A stretch of DNA of 64,000 nt from NCBI GenBank assembly GCA_037501455.1, contig CM074858.1, positions 44,451,001 to 44,515,000 of the forward strand. The letters are read 5' to 3'. A program made the position numbers and the translations under genes. The stretch is from Lantana camara. Lineage: Eukaryota; Streptophyta; Magnoliopsida; Lamiales; Verbenaceae. The notes under the pieces are model-generated. The model searched no databases and was not told the DNA's origin. It saw only the letters and a list, made by a program, of their open reading frames with translations. Below are positions 24,126-34,492 of the stretch, one piece after another; positions within the stretch are counted from its first letter, which is position 1; every line of letters begins with the position of its first letter.

Positions 24126-24406
24126 ATGTGCACCTAATCCTGTTCGCGTTAACCTGTTCCGATTCTCGTTTTGTAATTTTGATAAATTCAAGCAATCCAA
24201 TTTCGAATTAAAACAGTTCAAAACAAATCCGATTAAACAGCTTAAAACCAGATTTTTCCGAAAACAGTTTTTCAAGATTTTCAAGAAACAGTTTTGTTCC
24301 GATAGACTCTTTTTTAAACAAAAACCAAGAATACATAGCCAATATGCAAATTCAAGAATTTTCTATCAAAATTCAAAACAGTAACGTTTCGAAATGAAAG
24401 TTACAA

Positions 24407-24422
24407 GGTGGCTCTGATACCA
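24407..24422 (-). other. Copia primer-binding site (initiator Met tRNA)
   Basis: The minus strand reads TGGTATCAGAGCCACC starting two bases inside the 5' LTR end, complementary to the 3' end of plant initiator-methionine tRNA. Confidence 0.93.
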
Positions 24423-24424
24423 TT

Positions 24425-26561
24425 TGTTGGAAAACAGCATAGTTAAAGAGCGGAAGTTTAAAAAATTTTCCAAAAGGGATCGTGATCTTGCAATGTTCGT
24501 CTGAAAACTTATGGGATAACAAGAAACTTACAACGATTGAAGCTTTCTTGAAACGTTCTGAGCCAACCTCAAACGTTCTTCATGCGGCATGAATCCCCAC
24601 TTCTTGATCGATTCTTTCTTCGAGATTCCAAAGTAGAAATCCTCTAGAGTATTAATCCACACCAACCTAGATTCAAACCATGTTAGTGAGTATGCTAGTA
24701 CTATAACATGCGTATTAAAGAAACATGAAATGAAAAAGATAGTAAGAGAATTATCCCCAAAATTCCATGAAGGTTGGACGTGATCTCCAAATCACGTGTA
24801 AGCCAAAAACTCGAACCCTAAGTCCCTTTTATAGGGTGGGGTTCGAACCCTAAAGTCTTGTAGGAGATGGTCTCCTACTTTGACTTTTTCTTCTACTATT
24901 TCTTTCTCTCTAAGTAAATAATATCTTATATAAAATAAGATATTTATTTTATAGAAAAGGAGCTCCTAACTAATTTAGGAATATTTAATTGTTCTAGTAA
25001 TAATTAAATATCTTATCCCAATAATATTTATTCTAATCATATTAGAATTAATACTTTAGAATAATAAAATAGATGATATTTACTTATTTATTTATTCTTA
25101 TCAAATTAGAATAACTAAATAATTAAATACTTAGAATTAATTCTCCAATTAATTCCATGATGGACTTTAGAATTAATTCACTAATTAACTCTAACGGGCT
25201 AAAATTAATTTCATTTGGCTATATAATTAATTCTCCAATTAATTATATTTAGGGATTATAATTAATTCCCCAATTAATTATATTTGGCTTTATAAATAAT
25301 TCTCCAATTAATTATATTTGGCCTTAATAATTAATTCTCTAATTAATTAACACATGATCCAATTCCGTAATTGGAGCAACGTGTCCAAACGCGCTCTTGA
25401 CTCCCACACGTGTACCATACACATGTGGTCTCGTTTCGATCAATTATTTGATCTTTCTAATAATACCCTTTGAACCCGGTATTTGTGTGTGACCATCTAG
25501 GTTCAATTTCAGTTAGCAATGAGCCTAATTAATTAATACACTTTATTAATTAATATCTCAGAGATCACACGACCATAGTCTAGCAACAGGTCTGTGACCC
25601 TACCCGAATTGTGTATGTATATTCGAAAGAACCTTTCAGTCAATGGCATCATGTGGGATACGATCTTCCTACCATCCTATCTCTTGATTAAGATCTAGGG
25701 TATGGGAATATGGAGAGCCCTACTAATTTTAATCTTAAAACAACGTTCCCTTCATATTCCTTTTGATCTCAATCCAAGAAAACCCGATTTTCTTGATGTC
25801 TTGATCTAACCACCTTGCGCAAGGATTTTAGGATGGAACATGAATGCCTTGTGTAATAGGAGATCATCTTGCCTATAGCAAGTGTAGCTCCTTTATTGAT
25901 TCCAACAATTCTCATATGCTACTTGTGTAACCCCAACATAGGCCGTCGTTCAGGTGTCTATATGGCGACACCCTTTTAAGCCTATTTCAAAGATTACAGA
26001 GTTAACTCATAGGAGACAATGTGGAATCTCAAGTCTAAGGATTAATTCTCCACGTCATTGACATGTGAGATATTTCCTAATCTTGAAGTTCTAGTAACGT
26101 CCTTTCCCATTTAGGAATCTTCTCACGCGGGGCACTCTCAGTGAACTTGTTCTTACAACAGCCACCCTTGTATATTGTGTACGCATCAACTTATGCACTT
26201 TACACCCCATGAAACAGGATGATGCTTCTTAAGTACACAACTACACAAGTATGTCTCATCAGAGGCAAAGTCGACACTCCCACTGTCTGTCGGCCTCATT
26301 GACTTGGAGAAGTTTCTAATCCTCGCCTATGGAATTAAGAACTTATTTCATGTGTCATTCCCATAATGACAAAGTTCTTAACGGCCTCATCCGATTAGGG
26401 GAGTTCTAGACACACACACGTAATGGAAACACACAAAACACGTATTAGCACATAAGAAGTGTTCGCCTGTGATTACAGTCATTCGTATATTATTCAAAGA
26501 CTGTCTGTGATATAGGGAAAGTCCCAATGCATACAAGCTTTCTAGGGTACTATTCCCAATA
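24425..26561 (-). repeat. Copia element 5' LTR
   Basis: About 2.1 kb. It is similar along its full length to 16750-18822, with many substitutions and small indels, so the insertion is not recent. It ends CCAACA beside the PBS. Its outer start has decayed from TGTTAGGAATA to TATTGGGAATA. Confidence 0.9.
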
Positions 26562-26710
26562 GATACAATGCAATAGGGTTTCATTTTAGAAAATAATTGA
26601 TCGTTGAAAATGAATACAATAATATAGTTTACCTTTTAGCCGAAATAGTCAATTTAGGGTTATAGGGCTTGCATATAATAACCTATCAACTTCCTCACCT
26701 GAGAAGCGAC

Positions 26711-27846
26711 TGTTAGGAATAGTGCCCTGAAAGCCGATGTAATAGTCTGCTTTCGTACTTTCATTTTGTAAATCACAGACAATCTTTGAATAATACGAAT
26801 TAAGGCAACACTTCTTTATATACTCTTGTTTGATTGTGGGTTTACTTTTGACTGCGCATGTATAAGAACTGCCCTAATCAATATGACTTATAGGACTTAA
26901 CCATTTAGGCGAAGTGGTTCATGAGAGGTGCCCTATATCACATAAGTCATGATTAGAAATCACTCCAAGCTGATGAGTCCTATAGACAGTGGGAGTGTCA
27001 ACCTGACTTGTTTGAGGCTTGCTTGTGTGATCATGCCCTTAGGAAGGACCACCTTGTTTCATGGGGTGCAAAGTGTATAGTTGATACGTGCGTGATATAT
27101 GGGGGTGCTTACTTATTCTATGTAAGTACACTGAGGTGTCCCGTGTGAGAAGATTCCTAAATGGGAAAGCAAGTTTCTATATCTAGAAATAGAAACTTCC
27201 AGATTAGGAAATATCTCACGAGTCATTGATGTGATTAAGTGATCCTTAGACTTGAGGTTCTATTGATACTTTATGAGCTAACTCTGGAGTCTTAGGTGTA
27301 AACTTTAAAGGGTGTCGCCTTAGACAACTGATTCAAGGCTTATGTTGGGGCTGCACAAGTGGCACATGAAAGTATATGAGAATCGATAAAGGACCTACAC
27401 TTGCATTGGCAAGATGATGATCTCTTATTGTGTAAGTCATTCATATGCCATCTAGGTGTCCTTGCCCAAGGCAGTGGATCAAGATATCAAGAAATGAGTT
27501 TCTTGGATTGAGATCAAATGGATATGAAATACACTTAACGTTAAGATCAAGATTATTAGGGTTCTAATTGTTCCCTTGACTTAGATCTTGATTGAGAGAT
27601 GGGACATAGGAGGATTGTATCTCATATATGTCAATGACTTAAAGGTTCTATCTAATCGATACATTCTTATTCAGCTAGAGGTCAAAGACCTGTTGCTAGA
27701 CTATGGTCATTTGATCTGTGGAATTATTAATTAATTAGGGAATTAATTAATTAGGGTCACTGCTAATTGAATTAAGAACCTAGAGGGTCACACATAACAA
27801 CCCAGTCAAAAGGAGACTTTTGGTCAAAGTAAGAGTGTTTCTCTCC
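26711..27846 (+). repeat. Copia 5' LTR remnant
   Basis: Compared with 30809-32404 it lacks about 400 bp: the text jumps from ACAACCC to GTCAAAAGGAGAC, which lie far apart in the other LTR (about 31862 and 32270). It ends at CTCTCC, where gag sequence starts. Confidence 0.85.
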
Positions 27847-28059
27847 ATCACGAAGGGAAAAGCACAAAAGAAGAAACATGATCAGAAAGAGGACGTCTGC
27901 TTCCATTGTGGCAAACCGGGGCATTGGAGGAGAAACTGCCAAGAGTATAAGGCTACTCTAAAGAAAGGTATGTTTCTCGTTGAAGTAAATCTTTCTATTA
28001 ATTTCAACTCTTAGGTACTTGATACCAGTAGTGGATCTCATATTTGTAATGATGTACAG
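27820..28059 (+). pseudogene. Copia gag zinc knuckle and protease start
   Basis: An ORF from 27820 runs out of the LTR remnant into gag: CFHCGKPGHWRRNC (27898-27939) is a complete CCHC zinc knuckle (CX2CX4HX4C) that would bind the element RNA. At 28012-28014 a TAG replaces what is usually a Trp codon. The same frame then continues with VLDTSSGSHICND, the protease active-site region, in which the usual Asp-Thr-Gly has become Asp-Thr-Ser. The protein is therefore interrupted and the protease probably inactive. Confidence 0.88.
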
Positions 28060-29124
28060 ATGCTAAGTGAGGTCCAGCAGCTGAAGGGAGGAGAATGTGT
28101 CTTGAAGATTGGGGACGGCTCAACGGTCGAAGCTCAAGTTTTAGGCACAATTAGATTAGATTTAGGTCATTCTGTTTTAGTTTTAAATAAAGTCCTTTAT
28201 GTACCAGACATTATTCATAATATTATTTCAGTTCCAATACTTGATTGCGAAGGTTATGAAATTAATATTAAAAATGGTAACTTTTTCCTCAAAAAGAATA
28301 ATTTTTCAATGAATCTTGGTACATTAAACAATGGACTTTATCTAACTCAAAATGGTAATATTTTGAATATACAACGAGAAACAAAATGTAAGAGAGATGA
28401 CAAAGTCTCAGCATCTTTATGGCATGCTAGATTAGGACATATTTCTAAGAACAGAATTAGCAAGTTAACTACCTTAGGGACATTCTCTAAAAATGACCTT
28501 AAACAGTTAACTTCCTGTGAATCCTGTCTCAAAGGAAAGATGTCCAAAACTCCTTTCAAAGGGAGTGTGGAACGAGCCACAAAGACCTTCGATTTAGTCC
28601 ATTCTGATGTTTGTGGAGCGCTTAGCGTAAGCAATCTAAACAATCATCAGTACTTCATAACATTTACTGACGACTTTAGTCGTTATGGTTATGTGTACTT
28701 AATGAAGTAAAAATCTAAGGTTTTTGAGAAGTTCTTAGAATTTCAAAAGGAGGTTGAGAACCAAACTGGTCACAAGATCAAGACACTTTGATCTGATCAA
28801 GGTGGCGAATATCTTAGTGAAGAATTCCTTAATCATCTCAGAGATAATGGTATTATCTGTCAGTGGACTCCTCCTGGAACTCCTCAGCTTAATGGAGTTT
28901 CAGAGAGAAGGAAACGAACCCTACTTGATATGGTTCATTCCATGATGAGTTTCACTGACTTACCACCTTCTTTCTGGGGTTATGCTTTAGAAACTGTAGC
29001 CAAGATTTTGAATCTTATTCCTTCCAAGTCAGTCGCTAAAACGCCCTATGAAATGTGGCACGGTAAAATCCCTAGTTATTCTTACTTAAGATTTTGGGGT
29101 TTTCCTGCTTGGGAGATAAGTTAG
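28060..29124 (+). pseudogene. Copia protease C-terminus and integrase
   Basis: One frame with two stops. 28060-28710 holds the end of protease (VLYVPDIIHNIIS), the pre-integrase motif WHARLGHIS (from 28420), the zinc-binding CESC pair and the first catalytic Asp (HSDVCG), then TFTDDFSRYGYVY. TAA at 28708 and TGA at 28789 (an Arg codon in relatives) interrupt it. The frame resumes with SDQGGEY, WTPPGTPQLNGVSERR (third catalytic residue region) and the C-terminal LPPSFWGYALET stretch to 29124. After that a frameshift destroys the reading frame. Confidence 0.92.
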
Positions 29125-29321
29125 AAACTCGTTCTAACTTATGCTACTTTGTTGGCTATCCTAAGGAATCCATAGGATATTACTTCTATGATCAAACTGA
29201 GCAAAGGTGTTTGTTTCAAGAAATGCAACTTTTCTTGAGGAACCATTCCTAGAAGAAGAAAAAAGGCAAGATCACAGAACTCGAAGAAATTCGAGATACT
29301 CCCACGACACATTTAGAGGAC

Positions 29322-29945
29322 ATGTCCCATTCTGATATCCCACAACCAATCATAAACTTCGATACACGTGAAAATCCTCCTCTAAGGTATTCTAAACGCA
29401 CTCCTAGACAGCCTAAGAGATGGTATGGTTTTCTCCATGAAAACTCTCAAGAGGATAATGATCCCCTAACATATAACGAGGCACTATCAAACTCTGATTC
29501 TTATCAGTGGAAACAAGCAATAAAGTCCAAAATGGATTCCATGTACTCCAACCAAGTTTAGACCTTAGTTGATTTGTCTGATGGGGTAAAACCCATAGGT
29601 TGCAAATGGATCTTTAAGAGAAAGCTCGGAGTAGATGGAAACATTGTAGCCTGTAAGGTAACGCTCGTTGCCAAAGGCTTCACTCAAAGGCCCGGTGTGG
29701 ACAGGCTTCTAGGAACTGGAACATTCATTTTGATGAAGCGGTCAAAGCGTTTGGCTTCGTTCAAAATTCGAATGAGCCCTGCATGTATAGAAAGGAATTA
29801 GAGACTTCAGTTCAATTCATGGTGCTTTATGTTGATAACATCCTTCTTATTGAGAATTCGAAGCATGACATGAAAGCTACCAAGTCTTAGTTATCAAACC
29901 AATTCGAGATGAAAGATCTTGGTGATACGTCCTACATTCTCGATA
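29322..29945 (+). pseudogene. Copia reverse transcriptase, internally deleted
   Basis: PLRYSKRTPRQPKRW and the EALSNSDSYQWKQAI segment (29322-29561) lead to a TAG at 29559 where Trp is usual. RT then starts with KPIGCKWIFKRK and LVAKGFTQ (29574-29690) and breaks after RPGVD: the central RT is missing and the text jumps, with a frameshift, to the region just before the catalytic motif. The catalytic motif reads YVDN (29828-29839) instead of YVDD. It is inactive by deletion, frameshift and active-site change. Confidence 0.9.
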
Positions 29946-30034
29946 TTAAGATCTATAGGGATAGACTAAGAGATTGATAGGACTATCACAATCGATGTAC
30001 ATAGATCTATACGGAGAATACAAAAGTTCTCCCC

Positions 30035-30799
30035 ATGAGTGTAGGAACTTCTCTTTCGAAGAAGATGTGTCCCAAGACGAACCTTGAGAAAGAAAGAATG
30101 ACTCATGTACCTTATGCCTGGGCAATAGGTAGCATAATGTATGTAATGTTGTGTACTCAATTGGATGTGGCATATGCACTTAGTGTAACAAGCCATTTTC
30201 AATCAGACCCTAGATAAGGTCACTGGACTGCCGTGAAGAATATCCTAAAGTACTTGCGAAGCACTAAGGACTTATTCTTAGTATACGGCGGAAAGAAAGA
30301 TCTAGTAATCGGAGGATACTACGATGCAAGCTTTGCATCTGACTTAGATGATTTTAAGTTAATGTCAAGATATATTTTCTACCTTAACGACGGAGCAGTG
30401 AGTTGGAAAAGTTCCAAGAAAACGACCACTGCAGATTCGACCACTGAGGCCGAATACTTAGCTGTAACTAATGCAGCTAAGGAAGGTGTTTGGATTAGAA
30501 ACTACATTCAAGAATTGAATGTCGTTCCTAGCATGAAAGTCCCTATTAGTGTGTTTTGTGATAACACTGGGACGGTTGCTCAAGCAAGAGAACCAAGATC
30601 TCACCAACGGACCAAGCACATTATGAGGAAGTATCACCTAATCCGTGATATCATCAAAGAGGTGATGTGCAAATTGAGAGGGTCGCATCAGCAGAGAACG
30701 TGGCAGACACACTTACTAAACCCCTTAGTCGAGAAGCTTTTGAAGGTCATCTTGGGAAGATGGGACTTAGATTGGCTCCTGAATGTCTTTGACGGGTAA
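30035..30799 (+). pseudogene. Copia RNase H region
   Basis: Two open stretches (30035-30214, then 30233-30799) carry the end of the RT connection domain (MTHVPYAWAIGSIMYVMLCT) and RNase H: YYDASFASD, SSKKTTTADSTTEAEYLA, FCDNTGTVAQA and HQRTKHI. Key acidic residues Asp, Glu and Asp can be seen. A TAG-type stop near 30215 separates them. It ends just before the PPT at about 30797-30808. Confidence 0.9.
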
Positions 30800-32115
30800 G
30801 TGCGAGATTGTTAGGAATAGTGCCCTGAAAGCCGATTTAATAGTCTGCTTTAGTACTTTCCTTTTGTAAATCACAGATAATATTTGAATAATACAAATTA
30901 AGGCAACACTTCCTTATATGCTTTTGTTTGATTGTGTGTTTACTTTTGACTACGCATGTATAAGAACTCCCCTAATCAATATGACTTATAGGACTCAACC
31001 ATTTAGGCGAAGTGGTTCATGAGCTTATATCACATAAGTCATGATTAGAAATCACTCTAAGCCGATGAGTCCCATAGACAGTGGGAGTGTCGACCTGACT
31101 CGTTCGAGGCTTGCTCGTGTGATCACGCCCTTAGGTAGGACCACCTTGTTTCATGAGGTGCAAAGTGTATAGTTGATACGTGCATGACATATGGGGGTGC
31201 TTACTTATTCTAAGTATGTACACTGAGGTGTCCCGTGTGAGAAGATTCCTAAATGGGAAAGAAACTTTCTATATCCAGAAATAGAAACTACCAGATTAGG
31301 AAATATCTCACGAGTCATTGATGTGATTAAGTGATCCTTAGACTTGAGGTTCCATTGATATTTTATGAGCTAACTCTGGAGTCTTAGGTGAAAGCTTTAA
31401 AGGGTGTCGCCTTAGACTACTGATTCAAGGCTTATTTTGGGGCTGCACAAGTGGCACATGAAAGTATATGAGAATCAATAAAGGACCTACGCTTGCATTG
31501 GCAAGATGATGATCTCTTATTGTGTAAGTCATTCATATACCATCTAGGAGTCCTTGGCCAAGCAGTGGATCAAGATATCAAGAAATGAGTTTTTTGGATT
31601 GAGATCAAATGGATATGAAATGCACTTAACATTAAGACCAAGATTATTAGGGTTCTAATTATTCCCTTGCCCTAGATCTTGATTGAGAGATGGGACGTAG
31701 GAGGATTGTATCTCACATATGTCAATGACTTAAAGGTTCTGTCGAATCGAGACATTCTTATTCAGCTAGGCTTATTATGGTCATTTGATATGTGGACTGA
31801 TTAATTAATTAGAGTCACTGCTAATCGAATTAAGAACCTAGAGGGTCACACACAACAACCCGGTTACGTGGGTTAAAGCTTGAATCGATTAAACGAGTCG
31901 ATCAAACTATTAAGAGAATGGTGGGGCCCACACGTGTGAAGCACACGTGTGGGAGGCGTGTATGACACCTGTCCTTGGGGACACGTGTAGTCACGTGTTT
32001 TTATGTGTATATGTTAAATAATTAATGTGTCAATTATTTCATTAATTATTTAATGGACTTTGATTTAATTTTCAATTAATATTAAAGTCCTAATTTGGAG
32101 AATTAAAGTCTAATA

Positions 32116-32217
32116 AATAATTAATTATTAATCTTCAAGTTATTTATTATTCAATAAATAAAGAAAAATAATTAATTATTAATCTTCAAGTTATTTATTA
32201 TTTAATAAATAAAGAAA
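32116..32217. repeat. 51-bp tandem duplication in the Copia LTR
   Basis: AATAATTAATTATTAATC and the following bases through AATAAATAAAGAAA occur twice with a period of 51 and one difference. Confidence 0.9.
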
Positions 32218-32377
32218 AATAAAATATCTAGGAGAGTTAGAAATTATTCTTGCTTGACCAGTTTGTCAAAAGGAGACTTTTGGTCAAAATAAGAGTTTTT
32301 CTCTCCAAGCAAGCAATCAAATAGCAAAAGGGATAAGAATCCTATTCCCTTAAAGATTAGGGGTTCGAACCCCTTGT

Positions 32378-32389
32378 ATATATAGCTAG
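32378..32389 (+). promoter_or_regulatory. TATA-like box of the Copia LTR, between two inverted GGGGTTCGAACCCC motifs
   Basis: GTATATATAG is flanked on both sides by GGGGTTCGAACCCC, a perfect 14-bp palindrome (copies near 32360 and 32390). A similar GGGGTTCGAACCC lies in the minus-strand Copia LTR near 17160 and 24840. The position suits a core promoter with paired upstream and downstream sites. Confidence 0.5.
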
Positions 32390-32414
32390 GGGTTCGAACC
32401 CCGGGAAATAACTA

Positions 32415-32435
32415 GGAACGGGAAGGGTTGTTCCC
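32415..32435. repeat. single surviving palindrome unit of the split host LTR
   Basis: On the minus strand the unit reads GGGAACAACCCTTCCC with CCCGTTCC following, at the place where the related LTR at 33084 has its first of six units. The other units were lost in the deletion that also removed the Copia LTR end. Confidence 0.6.
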
Positions 32436-33978
32436 GCTGTGCAGGAAGCTCAAAACAGAGCAAAAACAGGAGAAGCTCTCGGATCATATTCAAACATCAC
32501 AAAACACACACAATTCAACCCCCAAATGCATTAAATCATGCAAGAAACATACTTAGGCACTTAAAATACAATTAAAATCAATATAAACACTCAATTCATG
32601 CCAAAAGTCATCAATCAACCCTACAAAGATACCATGATCAATCAAGCTTTAACCTTCATTAATTCAATTTATAAATGCATAAAACTAACTAAAAACCAAC
32701 ATACATACTTCATATTAAATCATGGAGTTCAAAGAATCATAACCCCTAACAAAGCTTCAAGAATTCATCAAGTTATATAAGCATGATCTTACCTTGAAGA
32801 AAAGAAAAGAAGGAGGGGATGAAGAGATGATGAAGGTAAGGAGCTTGATTCCTTGGTGAAAATGGATGGAAAGCTTGGGCCCTCCTTGCTTGCCTTAAAC
32901 CGAGATTGAAATGGAGAAGAAGGAGAAAGGTGTGTGTCTTGCTTCAATGGAAGAATGAAGAAGAATTATGTATGTATGTATATGTGTATGTGTTATATCG
33001 TGAAAGGAAAGGAAAAGAAAAGGGAAATTTCACCCAAGACCTTGTCAAATTTAAAGTCATGCAATTGAATTCAAAATTTATAATGTAACGCCCCGATTTT
33101 CATTTATTAATATCTTATGTCAAAATATAATTTATAAAATTATTTTATAATACTTTCATGAAATTCATATTAAACTTATAATTTATCTCAAAACTTGGAA
33201 ATGTTTATTTCGTGAATTAATTACCGAAAATGATTTAATTGTCAACTTGGCCCTATACGTCCATTCTTTTAAACTTAGGGACCAAATTGCATGAAAATCT
33301 TTGAGGGCTAAAGTGATCACTTTCCAAACTTGATATCCTTAATTGATTAACTTAAATAACTTGGAGGGTTTAATTGCAAATAATACATATTTCCCAAATA
33401 TCACGGTATATTGCATCTCAAAGCTTCCTTCTTCATTTTATTCAAAATAATCGATCATTTGCTTCCTTTGTTTTACCGAACCAAAAACCTCAAGCATGGA
33501 AGGGGAGAATTAATCATCTCATCAAGATTTCCCCAAGAAATATTCAAGAAGTGAAGCTTCATCATCCATCCTCATCTTCTTCATCCATTTCTTTCATTCA
33601 AGGTAGGTATATGCTTGGTTTGTGATTCTTGTTCAAGTATGGTTTAGTTAGGGTTTGAAGATTATGTGCTAGATGAGTTAGTTGAAGTTGGAAGCATGAT
33701 TATGTGATTATTTCATGAATTATGGCATGAGTTATAGTTTGAATTCTTAAGTAATTAGCTTGAATGATCAAGTGTGATCATGAGTGTGGAATCATGAATT
33801 CTTGATGATCTTGTGTGGTTTGAGTGTTTAAGTATTATGATATCACTTCTTGAACCTATATGTATCATATTTCCAGAAAAGCATGAATTGGTTGATTGAA
33901 AATGGAACTTTGGTTGCTTTGTTATGCATTCCCGTAGCCCTCCCCTGTTTTTCTCTGTTCTTCATATTTGCAGAAACA

Positions 33979-34204
33979 GGGAACGACCGTTCCCAGCCTT
34001 AAGGCATTGTGGGAACGGGCGTTCCCACCTTTTCAAATGGTTTGGGCGGCCGAGCATGGGAACGGCCGTTCCCATTTTGGCCTTACGCCGGAAGGGCCGT
34101 TCCCAGCTTGCGCGCGTTTTAAAGGGGGAAAACGCTGGTGCGTTTTTAGGAGGAATGGGAACGACCATTCCCATTTACAAAGGCAACCCGGAACGGCCGT
34201 TCCC
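33979..34204. repeat. palindrome array, GGGAACGGCCGTTCCC type, six units (5' LTR)
   Basis: Units at 33979-33994, 34011-34026, 34058-34073 (perfect), 34090-34104, 34157-34172 and 34190-34204. The centre varies (GACCG, GGGCG, GGCCG, GACCA) while the GGGAAC/GTTCCC arms hold in most. The same array in the 3' LTR (40065-40290) differs at the fifth unit, where CCATTC is CCGTTC, and just after the first. Confidence 0.95.
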
Positions 34205-34428
34205 ACCACGCTGATAGAACAAATGTGACTGCATAAAATTACATTTTTAGCCCCTCGATCCAACGACTTCCTTGACCCCGAATTGCCGTAATATGCGCTA
34301 ATATGATGTGAAACAACATGTTATCATACCACATTGCATTTTCGTGATCATCTCGATACATTTCCGCCGTTCATCACTTTTTGTGCATTTTAGGTCATGT
34401 CTCATGTATAAGTGTCGTGTTTGCACAG

Positions 34429-34492
34429 GTCACGAGGGTAGGGACGAGGAGCAAGCCCCGTAGGTCGTGCCTACTTGTCTTTGTCGGTATAG
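34429..34492 (+). other. predicted internal leader exon of the LTR
   Basis: Preceded by GTGTTTGCACAG and followed by ATAG|GTGAGGTTTTG, 64 bp; repeated at 40515-40578 in the 3' LTR. Its GACGAGGAGCAAGCC segment aligns with the GACGAGGTTG cores of other families. Confidence 0.4.

Larger units (their letters stand above)
16750..26561 (-). mobile_element. Full-length but decayed Copia-type retrotransposon
   Basis: Two LTRs (16750-18822 and 24425-26561) flank about 5.6 kb. On the minus strand the order is 5' LTR, PBS (24407-24422), leader with a GC-rich island, four repeated motifs, gag remnant, integrase/RT/RNase H remnants, polypurine tract (18823-18834) and 3' LTR. RT then RNase H at the 3' side of pol fits Copia order. 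Reading frames are broken throughout; no ORF above 165 codons exists. Flanks AATAC (16745-16749) and GATAC (26562-26566) are a duplication with one change. It sits inside the LTR that spans 15749-42108. Confidence 0.88.
26711..32404 (+). mobile_element. Decayed Copia retrotransposon with deletions at both ends
   Basis: Starts TGTTAGGAATAGTGCCC. The 5' LTR remnant (26711 to about 27846) is fused directly to the gag zinc knuckle, so PBS, leader and N-terminal gag are gone. Pol remnants follow in Copia order: protease, integrase, RT, RNase H. A second LTR begins at 30809 and is truncated at about 32404, where the host LTR resumes inside a palindrome unit. No duplication can be found, consistent with a deletion at the right edge. 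Its LTRs are related to those of the minus-strand Copia at 16750-26561 (shared start and several internal blocks), so both belong to related families. Confidence 0.88.
30809..32404 (+). repeat. Copia 3' LTR, truncated on the right
   Basis: Starts TGTTAGGAATAGTGCCC after a purine tract (AAGTGCGAGAT). It holds a 51-bp two-copy tandem repeat (32116-32217) and a TATA-like box before the break. The usual LTR 3' end is missing. Confidence 0.85.

Noticed and set aside
23796..24384. 162-codon minus ORF and 92-codon plus ORF in the GC island
   Set aside because: They depend on the same GC-rich stretch and end in AT-rich noise; no recognised motif.
27820..30799. Integrated pararetrovirus (caulimovirid) as the source of the zinc knuckle and RT
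   Set aside because: Integrase, Copia domain order and flanking LTRs are present, and no movement or coat protein is seen.
33979..34204. Palindrome array considered as a CRISPR-like array
   Set aside because: Units are short, imperfect, unequally spaced and lie inside duplicated plant LTRs; no cas genes and a eukaryotic context.
33924..34314. Overlapping ORFs of 70-96 codons on both strands across the palindrome arrays (also 40010-40349 and 7322-7585)
   Set aside because: The palindromes make both strands open at once and the residues mirror each other (ERPF/NGRS repeats). This is a symmetry artefact, not coding.
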